This document shows positions 1-5,241 of a stretch of DNA of 7,156 nt, piece by piece. Source of the stretch: BS750m-G28 sp035527235. GTDB lineage: Archaea > Thermoproteota > Bathyarchaeia > TCS64. A program made the position numbers and the translations under genes. The stretch lies in the NCBI GenBank assembly GCA_035527235.1, contig DATLAV010000135.1, forward strand, positions 1-7,156, read 5' to 3'. Each line of letters opens with the position of its first letter. The first letter of the stretch is position 1. Under the pieces are notes generated by a model. The model was given only the letters and a program-made list of their open reading frames with translations. It made no database searches and was not told where the DNA came from.

Positions 1-1
1 C

Positions 2-733
2 GAGAGATGCGTCGGTAATGTCCCCGACGGCTACATCCAGTTCCTCGACCCCGACGGACTGAAGGGGGCGCGGATAGGAGTCTTCAGATACTACACCGAT
101 CAGCCGACGACGGACGCCGAGGTCAAGGCAGTCTTCGAGGGAGCCATCGTCGACATGAAGGTCGCAGGAGCTGAGATCATCGACCCCTTCGAGATCCCAG
201 ACTTCGAGGAGCTCACCAAGGACATCGGCTGCAGGAGGTTCAGGTTCGACCTGGAGAAGTACCTGGCCTCCCTCGGCGAGGGCGCCCCCTACAGGAGACT
301 GGAGGAGATCGTGGAGTCGGGGCTCTACTCCCCCTACATCGAGGAGAGGCTGAAGAAGGCACTGGAGGTCGAGGCGCCCCCCGACTGCGGGGACATCTAC
401 ACCGAGCCCAGGAACATCAGGTTCAGGGAGGCCGTGCTGGCGGCGATAGGTGAGAGCGCTCTGGACGCCTTCGTCTACCCGACCTGGAGCAACCCCCCGA
501 GGAAGATCGGGGACATGGAGAGCCCCGCCGGCGACAACAGCCAGAAGATACCCCCCCACACAGGGATGCCCGGCATAAACGTGCCCATGGGCTATACCTA
601 CGGGAACCTCCCCGCCGGGCTGCAGATCGTGGGCAGGCTCTTCGATGAGCCGACGCTGGTCAGGCTCGCCTACGCCTACGAGCAGGCAACCCTTCATAGA
701 CGGCCGCCCAGTGGCTTCCCTGAGCTCGACTGA
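2..733 (+). CDS. Amidase-signature family hydrolase, C-terminal part (5' end outside the window)
   Basis: The frame is open from base 2 to the TGA at 731-733, giving 243 residues. Amidase-signature enzymes are usually about 450-500 residues, so roughly the N-terminal half is missing, including the Ser-cisSer-Lys triad; activity cannot be judged here. Family membership rests on typical C-terminal-half blocks: FLDPDGLKGARIGVFR near the left edge, then a VFEGAIVDMKVAGAEIIDP helix-strand unit, then DAFVYPTWSNPP, and finally GMPGINVPMGY followed by LPAGLQIVGR, the conserved strand and loop lining the substrate pocket. These enzymes hydrolyse C-N bonds of amides to acid plus ammonia, normally in the cytoplasm. 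The LDPDGLKGARIGV block resembles peptide/aliphatic amidases more than GatA, and no GatB or GatC is nearby, but the substrate is unknown. An internal ATG at base 155 is not the true start because the homology continues upstream. Arginine codons are 15 AGR of 17. Confidence 0.93.
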   Translation, partial: ERCVGNVPDGYIQFLDPDGLKGARIGVFRYYTDQPTTDAEVKAVFEGAIVDMKVAGAEIIDPFEIPDFEELTKDIGCRRFRFDLEKYLASLGEGAPYRRLEEIVESGLYSPYIEERLKKALEVEAPPDCGDIYTEPRNIRFREAVLAAIGESALDAFVYPTWSNPPRKIGDMESPAGDNSQKIPPHTGMPGINVPMGYTYGNLPAGLQIVGRLFDEPTLVRLAYAYEQATLHRRPPSGFPELD

Positions 734-746
734 ACGTGTAAAATGA

Positions 747-772
747 TGCCCACTTCGTTCCTGAAGTAGGCA
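747..772 (+). terminator. Hairpin plus downstream pyrimidine tract after the amidase gene
   Basis: TGCC (747-750) pairs with GGCA (769-772), and ACTTC (752-756) pairs with GAAGT (763-767), with one C/A mismatch and a 6-base loop. The hairpin begins 13 bases after the amidase stop. It is followed at about 785-829 by a pyrimidine-rich stretch with several T-runs. Archaeal termination mainly depends on U-rich tracts, so the tract may matter more than the stem. Seen: the pairing and the tract. Inferred: the terminator role. Confidence 0.4.
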
Positions 773-812
773 CCTAGATGCGCCATTTCTTTCTAGACTT
801 TCTTCCCCAAAT

Positions 813-823
813 CTTTTCTTGAC
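813..823 (+). promoter_or_regulatory. Candidate promoter element upstream of the SDR gene
   Basis: CTTTTCTTGAC ends 28 bases before the chosen SDR start ATG. The same 11-mer occurs on the minus strand at 6906-6916, ending 30 bases before the ThDP-enzyme start. No better TATA box is visible at the expected distance upstream of either gene, so this could be a weak TATA/BRE-like element giving leaders of roughly ten bases. It lies within a pyrimidine-rich tract, which raises the chance of coincidence. Confidence 0.25.
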
Positions 824-851
824 TTCCACCTCATGCTAGATAGTGTATTTT

Positions 852-1658
852 ATGTCTGACCCAGTCATGGGTGCTAAACCGATAATGGATCGCCTCCGCC
901 TGGACGGCCGCGTCGCTATCATCACGGGCGGTGGCCAGGAGATAGGCCGCGCGTACGCTCACGCGCTGGGCGAAGCGGGAGCCACCGTCGCCGTGGTCGA
1001 CATCGTCGGCAGACGCGCCGAGGTGGTCGCCGCTGAGCTCTCCGGGAAGGGCGTGGACTCCCTGGCTGTGACGGCGGACGTCACCAAGGCCGGTCAGGTC
1101 CAGGCGATGGTCGACAAAGTCATAGATCGGTGGGGCAGGCTAACCATCGCCGTCAACAACGCCGGCATCGGCCAGTGGCACGACGCCGAGAAGCTTACCG
1201 AAGAGGAGTGGGACCGTATAATGGACGTCAACCTCAAGGGCGTGTTCCTATGTGCCCAGGCCGAGGCATGCGTCATGTTGGAGGCCGGCTACGGCAAGGT
1301 CATCAACACGGCGTCCATGTCGGGCAGCGTGGTCAACACGCCGCAGAACCAGATGCCCTACAACGTCTCTAAAGCTGGGGTGATACACATGACCCGCAGC
1401 CTCGCTGCCGAGTGGGCGCCCCGCGGCGTCCGCGTCAACAGCATCAGCCCGGGCTACACCCGTACCCAGCTTGTGGAGGACCTGCTGAGGACGCCGGTCG
1501 GCAAGGACATGATGCCGCGCTGGATGAGCCGGACACCCATGAACCGGATGGCCGAGGTCACCGACCTGCAGGGCGCCGTTGTATTCCTCGCCTCAGAGGC
1601 GTCCGACTTCATGACCGGCCACGACTTGATCATCGACGGCGGCTACAGCGTCTGGTAG
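852..1658 (+). CDS. Classical short-chain dehydrogenase/reductase (SDR)
   Basis: The product is 268 residues, typical for a classical SDR, a soluble NAD(P)(H)-dependent oxidoreductase acting on alcohols or carbonyls. Numbered from this ATG: the nucleotide-binding turn TGGGQEIG is at 25-32, an acidic residue (Asp50, in VVDI) ends the second strand and favours NAD over NADP, Asp76 sits in the ADV motif, NNAG is at 102-105, the tetrad Asn is 127, catalytic Ser is 155, Tyr170 and Lys174 form YNVSK, PGYTRT follows, and the chain ends with IDGGYSVW, a common SDR ending. The active-site tetrad is therefore complete. One oddity is Glu30 where the TGxxxGxG motif has its middle Gly. GTG 843 and ATG 885 are alternative starts; 885 would begin immediately before the RLDGRVAIITGG strand. 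Arginine codons are 14 CGN of 17, opposite to the amidase next door, suggesting transfer. The substrate is unknown; FabG-like reductase and sugar or alcohol dehydrogenase are both possible. Confidence 0.93.
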   Translation: MSDPVMGAKPIMDRLRLDGRVAIITGGGQEIGRAYAHALGEAGATVAVVDIVGRRAEVVAAELSGKGVDSLAVTADVTKAGQVQAMVDKVIDRWGRLTIAVNNAGIGQWHDAEKLTEEEWDRIMDVNLKGVFLCAQAEACVMLEAGYGKVINTASMSGSVVNTPQNQMPYNVSKAGVIHMTRSLAAEWAPRGVRVNSISPGYTRTQLVEDLLRTPVGKDMMPRWMSRTPMNRMAEVTDLQGAVVFLASEASDFMTGHDLIIDGGYSVW

Positions 1659-1708
1659 AGAGGGCGCGAAGTGTATATGCCGCCATCCTTAGGGCAAGCG
1701 TTGCTATC

Positions 1709-1729
1709 GGGTACCCGGGTAATCCTAGG
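1709..1729. repeat. Overlapping short palindromes between the SDR and phosphatase genes
   Basis: GGGTACCC (1709-1716) overlaps the perfect 10-bp palindrome TACCCGGGTA (1712-1721), and CCTAGG follows at 1724-1729. They lie in the 235-bp non-coding gap 1659-1893, which otherwise shows no convincing gene or RNA. They may be a protein-binding site or chance in GC-rich DNA. Confidence 0.3.
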
Positions 1730-1817
1730 TTGGATGTCTCCGGCGTAAACATGAACTGGGCTGCGTCCTTCAGTACCTCCAAACCGGTGCGCGCGTTTAC
1801 TCCATCTTGTGATGAGC

Positions 1818-1826
1818 TTCATAAAG
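1818..1826 (+). promoter_or_regulatory. Possible TATA box for the phosphatase gene
   Basis: TTCATAAAG is an A/T-rich, TATA-like sequence in otherwise GC-richer DNA. A transcript starting about 26 bases downstream would begin near 1849 and leave a leader of about 45 bases before the TTG at 1894. A second candidate, CCTTTTACC at 1842-1850, would give a start near 1872. Neither is decisive. Confidence 0.3.
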
Positions 1827-1845
1827 TGTGCGTGGGGCTTACCTT

Positions 1846-1870
1846 TTACCCTCAAGAAAAATTAGGGTAA
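1846..1870. repeat. Inverted repeat with flanking direct repeats just upstream of the phosphatase gene
   Basis: TTACCCT (1846-1852) and AGGGTAA (1864-1870) form a perfect 7-bp inverted repeat with an 11-base A-rich spacer. ACCTTTT at 1841-1847 recurs at 1870-1876, so direct and inverted repeats interlock. The site is 23 bases before the chosen start codon and could be an operator or a leader hairpin. It also argues that the region is untranslated. Confidence 0.4.
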
Positions 1871-1893
1871 CCTTTTTGAAACGGGGGGACTCC

Positions 1894-2568
1894 TTGAAGG
1901 AGGCAAGGCGAAATGCTTTGGGCTACTCTGCGGTCATCTTCGACTTCGATTATACCCTGGCGGACTCCTCCCGAGGGATCATCGAGTGCATGAACCACTC
2001 TCTGAGGTCGCTGGGACTCCCCGAGGTGGGGTTCGAGGCCGTCAGGAGGACCATCGGCAAATCCCTGCCCGAGTCCTTCGTCGCCCTCGCTGGCGAGGAG
2101 CACCGGGGACGTGCCGACGAGTTCGTACGGTTCTTCACCGAGAAGGCGGACGAGGTCGTGGCGGACCTCACAGTCGTCTATGAGTATACCCCTGAAGTGA
2201 TGAGGCGCCTCAAGGATCAGGGCCTCAAACTGGGGATCGCGTCCACCAAGTACAGGTACAGGATAACGACGATCCTCGACAGGGAGGGGTTCACCGACCT
2301 GTTCGACGTCATCGTTGGTGGCGAGGACGTGGGCAGCCACAAGCCTGACCCTGAAAGCCTGCTCGTGGCGATGGAGGGCCTAGGGTCCTCTGTGGATGAC
2401 ACCCTCTACGTGGGGGACAGCCTGAGCGACGCCGAGGCGGCGAAGCGCGCGGGGTTGCCCTTCGCGGCTGTGCTCTCGGGGGTCACGCCTAGGGGGGAGT
2501 TGGAGAGCCGCGGCGCTCGGTACATCCTTGACGACGTTCGGGGAGTGCTGGAAGTATTGGCGCGGTGA
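1894..2568 (+). CDS. HAD-superfamily phosphatase, phosphoglycolate-phosphatase-like
   Basis: From TTG 1894 the product is 224 residues, the usual size for this subfamily. All four HAD motifs are present: motif I DFDYT with nucleophile Asp17 and acid/base Asp19; motif II GIASTK with Ser117; motif III SHKPDP with Lys150; motif IV VGDSLSD with Asp175 and Asp179 for Mg2+. About 85 residues between motifs I and II form an alpha-helical C1 cap, as in Gph-type phosphoglycolate phosphatases and PpaX-like enzymes. It should be a cytoplasmic Mg2+-dependent phosphomonoesterase; the substrate cannot be read from sequence. The start is uncertain: the frame is open back to GTG 1828, and TTG 1876 is also possible. 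I prefer 1894 because G-rich GGGGGGA at 1883-1889 could serve as a ribosome-binding site, the length then fits the family, and the upstream part holds promoter-like and inverted-repeat sequence. It converges with the transporter on the other strand. Confidence 0.9.
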   Translation: MKEARRNALGYSAVIFDFDYTLADSSRGIIECMNHSLRSLGLPEVGFEAVRRTIGKSLPESFVALAGEEHRGRADEFVRFFTEKADEVVADLTVVYEYTPEVMRRLKDQGLKLGIASTKYRYRITTILDREGFTDLFDVIVGGEDVGSHKPDPESLLVAMEGLGSSVDDTLYVGDSLSDAEAAKRAGLPFAAVLSGVTPRGELESRGARYILDDVRGVLEVLAR

Positions 2569-2570
2569 AT

Positions 2571-2620
2571 GCAGGTCCGCTAATTGATATACTTGTACTC
2601 GTTCCCCCCCGAGGACCTGC
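2571..2620. repeat. Perfect 8-bp inverted repeat in the convergent gap, possible two-way terminator
   Basis: GCAGGTCC (2571-2578) and GGACCTGC (2613-2620) are perfect complements with a 34-base spacer containing an A/T-rich segment (2581-2592) and a C-run. The repeat fills nearly all of the 53-bp gap between the phosphatase stop and the transporter stop, so it would form the 3' end of either transcript. A terminator or RNA-stabilising role is inferred. Confidence 0.4.
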
Positions 2621-2621
2621 C

Positions 2622-3836
2622 TCAGCCCCTCGTCACGGAGGAGGGAAAAGTCCAGAGGATCCCCAGCTTCACGACCTGGGTCGCGATGAGGAAGTAGAAC
2701 ACGTACTCGGGCCCCAGCGACGCCCACAGGAGGCCCCCGATGATGGGCGCGGCGATGTTCACCAAACCCCTGCTGAGGGAGTTGAGCCCGTTCCAGCTCC
2801 CTAGCATCTCCCTGGGCACCAGCTCCAACCCGATGGCGGTCTGGGTGATGGCTCCAAGCATGAAGAACCCGTTCAGCAACCCCGCCAGAATCAGCACGAG
2901 GTCGTTGGGCGCAACGACTAGGAGCACCAAAGCCAGGCAGTAGAACGGCGTCAGGAGCGCCACCATCTTCTTCCTGCCGTACATGTCGGCCAGGATCCCC
3001 ACGGGCAGGGCCAGGAAGACGCTCGAGGCCCAGTAGGCGGAGTCCATGAGGCCTATGACGTAGGGGTTGGCCCCTTTGATCTCCTTGGCGTAGTAGGGGA
3101 TGTAGAAGGCGAGGTACATGGGCACTGTCGAGATCATCGTGTAGATGAGCCAGCGGGTCACCATGGTGCCCTCCTTGAAGACCCTGCCGAACCCCTGCAG
3201 GATGCTACCCCCCTTCTTGGAGGGCTCAATCGGGTTGAAGAGGTAAAGGTACACGATTGTCAAGGCCACTAGTATGCCCACCGCCGAGATCCAGAACAGC
3301 GGACGTATGCCCCCGGCGTTCATCCCGCCGAACGACGTTATGAGATACGCCGCCACGACGGGGGCCACCAGGCGGGGAAGGGCCGTAACGGTGTCGCAGA
3401 GCTGCATGCCGGTTACCCTCTCCTCGCTCCTGAGGGTGTTCCCGCAGATCATTGGGCAGACTACCATCATGAAGCTGAACCCCATGGTGAAGAGGCCCAT
3501 AGCGAGGCCGCCCATCTGCCAGCTCTGAGCGAGGCCAAAGGCGAGGAAGCTGAGGAGCATGATGCCCAGCCCCGACATGAGCACTTTCCTTATCCCGTAC
3601 TTGTCGGCCAGCCACCCCCCGGGCACCATGAGGAGGGTGCTGGCGATCCCCCCGACGCTGCTCACCAAGCCCAGCTCTACAGCGCCCGCGCCGAGGGCAG
3701 AGATATAAATGGACTGATACTGCTGGGTGAGACCGATGGAGAACTTGGAGACCAGGTTCCTAGCGATGTTGACCTTGAAGGCCCTGTGCTGCCTCCTGAT
3801 GAACTCGACTCCCTTGGCGGCGGTCCTCTGGACCAT
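2622..3836 (-). CDS. Major facilitator superfamily (MFS) transporter
   Basis: The product is 404 residues, the standard size for a 12-helix MFS permease in the cytoplasmic membrane. Hydrophobic segments are visible at roughly 24-50, 56-76, 84-104, 109-131, 153-170, 178-200, 228-250, 262-284, 292-310, 312-336, 352-373 and 377-398. The MFS signature between helices 2 and 3 is GGWLADKYGIRK (73-84), repeated between helices 8 and 9 as GILADMYGRKK (280-290); two such copies reflect the duplicated MFS fold. A basic amphipathic stretch precedes helix 1, and a cytoplasmic loop around 200-225 (PSKKGG) links the halves. The substrate cannot be inferred; drug efflux, sugar or organic-acid transport all remain possible. 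The ATG start is well supported by a TATA box centred 26 bases upstream, implying a leaderless mRNA. It is divergent from a second MFS gene and convergent with the phosphatase. Confidence 0.95.
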   Translation of the reverse strand: MVQRTAAKGVEFIRRQHRAFKVNIARNLVSKFSIGLTQQYQSIYISALGAGAVELGLVSSVGGIASTLLMVPGGWLADKYGIRKVLMSGLGIMLLSFLAFGLAQSWQMGGLAMGLFTMGFSFMMVVCPMICGNTLRSEERVTGMQLCDTVTALPRLVAPVVAAYLITSFGGMNAGGIRPLFWISAVGILVALTIVYLYLFNPIEPSKKGGSILQGFGRVFKEGTMVTRWLIYTMISTVPMYLAFYIPYYAKEIKGANPYVIGLMDSAYWASSVFLALPVGILADMYGRKKMVALLTPFYCLALVLLVVAPNDLVLILAGLLNGFFMLGAITQTAIGLELVPREMLGSWNGLNSLSRGLVNIAAPIIGGLLWASLGPEYVFYFLIATQVVKLGILWTFPSSVTRG

Positions 3837-3857
3837 GCCAATATACCGACCTATTCA

Positions 3858-3866
3858 GTATTTAAG
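3858..3866 (-). promoter_or_regulatory. Archaeal TATA box for the minus-strand MFS gene (leaderless transcript)
   Basis: On the minus strand this reads CTTAAATAC. Its centre is about 26 bases from the A of the ATG at 3836, the distance expected between an archaeal TATA box and the transcription start, so transcription should begin at or next to the start codon. No Shine-Dalgarno sequence is seen upstream, which agrees. Confidence 0.65.
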
Positions 3867-3907
3867 AGAAACCTGTGCATCAGAGTAAACACGGTCTTTT
3901 CAGATTG

Positions 3908-3929
3908 TGATGGGTCTCTGACCTGATGG
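3908..3929. promoter_or_regulatory. Short repeats in the divergent promoter region, possible operator
   Basis: TGATGG occurs at 3908-3913 and again at 3924-3929 as a direct repeat, flanking GGTC/GACC half-sites (3913-3916 and 3920-3923) separated by three bases. The cluster lies between the two outward-facing TATA boxes, 20 bp upstream of the plus-strand one, where a shared regulator could bind. The repeats are short, so chance is a real alternative. Confidence 0.25.
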
Positions 3930-3948
3930 TATCAACTTGTTACTTTCA

Positions 3949-3956
3949 TTTATAAG
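3949..3956 (+). promoter_or_regulatory. Archaeal TATA box for the plus-strand MFS gene
   Basis: TTTATAAG is a near-consensus archaeal TATA box. Transcription would start near 3978, leaving a leader of about 18 bases before the TTG at 3996. Confidence 0.65.
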
Positions 3957-3981
3957 GGTCGGGAGCACCGGAAGCCCCATT

Positions 3982-3986
3982 GGGAG
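3982..3986 (+). promoter_or_regulatory. Possible ribosome-binding site for the plus-strand MFS gene
   Basis: GGGAG lies nine bases before the TTG at 3996. It can pair with the CUCC core at the archaeal 16S rRNA 3' end and fits inside the short predicted leader. It supports the 3996 start slightly over GTG 3999. Confidence 0.4.
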
Positions 3987-3995
3987 ATTTCTTCG

Positions 3996-5222
3996 TTGGT
4001 GGACCTGAGATCGTACGTTCCCCGTAAGATCCCGAGGGATGCCAAGCTGTTCCTGTTGAGCTCCGGGATCAACGGTTTCAGCAACGGTATCTTCAACGTG
4101 ATCATTCAGCTCTACTACACCTCCCTGGGCTTCGAGGGGAGCCGCCTCGGCGACATCTTCATGATGAACCCCCTAGGGGCTGCAATCCTCACCATCCCCG
4201 TCGGCATACTGGCCGACCGCTACGGGAAGAGCAGGATCTGGCTCGTGGGGATGTGCTTCTCCTTCGCGGCTTTCCTCATCGTCGTGACGAGCCAAGACTT
4301 CGGGATGCTCCGAATTGCCCACCTCATGTTCGGGATCAGCAACGCCGCAAGCGTCGTCTTCGGGCCCATCTACTCGGGGTTCTTCGAGAAGGAGGATCTG
4401 GACAGGGCGTTCGGCACCATGAGCTTCATCAACATCACCATGATGTCGGCTGGCAACCTGATGGGGCACATCCCCCCGATGCTCATGGGCGGCTACTCGA
4501 TGTCGAAGACGTCGGCCTACTACTGGACGCTGATGGCCGGCGTCGTTCTCTCCATCCTGAACAGCCCCCTCTGGTACATGGCGATACGGAACGTCAAGGG
4601 TCCCCCCCGAACTGACGGCTTCAAGATCGTATTGAAGTCGAGGAGCCTCGTCGCCAAGTCGACGGCGTTCAACTTCTCCTCCGCACTGGGCAGGGGCATC
4701 TTCTTTTCCCTCTTCCCTTACTACGTCTACACGAGGTTCGGCGTCGAGTCGGACGCCCTGGGCAACCTGTTCATGGCGTCCAACATCGTTATGGCCTTGG
4801 CCCAGTTCTCCGCCCCCAGGATCTCCGCGAGGTTTGGGAACCTGAGGACCTCATCTGTGGCGATCATGATGACGATGCCTTTCTACGCCGCTATCGCCTT
4901 CGCTCCCGGCTTCGGGTGGGTCACCGCCCTCTATGTCCTCAGGTTCGGCGTTGGGAGCTTCTCCTCCCCCCTCGTCGGCTCCTTCTTCATGGGGAACCTA
5001 GAGGAAGAGGAGAAGTCGACGGCGAACAGCATCAACGTCATGGGCGCCCAGGTCGGGAGCTTCCTCTCTCCCTGGCTCGGTGGGAGGCTCATGGACGCCT
5101 CACTGAACCTCCCCATCTGGGTGGGCCTCGGCATCTACTCCTTCTTCGCCTTCGGCTACTACCCCCTCATGAGGACCGAGGAGAGGAAGAGAGAGGAGCC
5201 CGAGCCTGAGCAGTCGGCGTAG
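3996..5222 (+). CDS. Major facilitator superfamily (MFS) transporter
   Basis: The product is 408 residues with about 12 hydrophobic segments (roughly 16-44, 50-73, 81-98, 103-128, 143-165, 175-197, 221-247, 254-277, 285-304, 307-330, 343-365, 372-391) and a charged Glu/Arg/Lys-rich tail from about 393. The MFS signature VGILADRYGKSR is at 69-80. The matching position in the second half (PRISARFGNLR, about 274-284) is degenerate, unlike the neighbour's intact second copy. The opening segment AKLFLLSSGINGFSNGIF and the Gly/Pro-rich helix 11 are typical of predicted permeases in prokaryotic genomes. The start is TTG 3996, or GTG 3999 immediately after; no ATG is available and the hydrophobic core begins at once. 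It diverges from another MFS gene of the same size with a loosely similar N-terminal layout, possibly an old duplication. It ends 9 bp from the stop of the convergent ThDP-enzyme gene. The substrate is unknown. Confidence 0.94.
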   Translation: MVDLRSYVPRKIPRDAKLFLLSSGINGFSNGIFNVIIQLYYTSLGFEGSRLGDIFMMNPLGAAILTIPVGILADRYGKSRIWLVGMCFSFAAFLIVVTSQDFGMLRIAHLMFGISNAASVVFGPIYSGFFEKEDLDRAFGTMSFINITMMSAGNLMGHIPPMLMGGYSMSKTSAYYWTLMAGVVLSILNSPLWYMAIRNVKGPPRTDGFKIVLKSRSLVAKSTAFNFSSALGRGIFFSLFPYYVYTRFGVESDALGNLFMASNIVMALAQFSAPRISARFGNLRTSSVAIMMTMPFYAAIAFAPGFGWVTALYVLRFGVGSFSSPLVGSFFMGNLEEEEKSTANSINVMGAQVGSFLSPWLGGRLMDASLNLPIWVGLGIYSFFAFGYYPLMRTEERKREEPEPEQSA

Positions 5223-5223
5223 G

Positions 5224-5241
5224 CCGGGGGCTCAGCCCCGG
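5224..5241. terminator. GC-rich hairpin at the convergent MFS/ThDP-enzyme junction
   Basis: CCGGGG (5224-5229) and CCCCGG (5236-5241) form a perfect 6-bp stem around a 6-base loop. It begins one base after the MFS stop codon and contains the stop codon of the opposite gene in its loop. Because both RNAs could fold it, it may mark the 3' end in both directions. There is no adjacent T-run, so classical intrinsic termination is not shown. Confidence 0.35.

Noticed and set aside
1412..1870. A 152-codon plus-strand frame overlapping the 3' half of the SDR gene and the gap after it.
   Set aside because: Most of it is an Arg/Pro-rich shadow of the SDR frame, and the part beyond the SDR stop has no recognisable protein features.
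1809..1870. Possible C/D-box sRNA: GTGATGA at 1809-1815 matches the C-box consensus.
   Set aside because: No CTGA D box follows within a normal length, and no C'/D' pair is seen.
1659..1893. Search for a tRNA or other structured RNA in the gap between the SDR and phosphatase genes.
   Set aside because: No acceptor stem, T-arm motif or cloverleaf could be drawn; only short palindromes and the small inverted repeat were found.
3907..3930. Possible C/D-box sRNA in the divergent promoter (GTGATGG with a nearby CTGA).
   Set aside because: The C box is imperfect and the boxes are too close together for a guide sequence.
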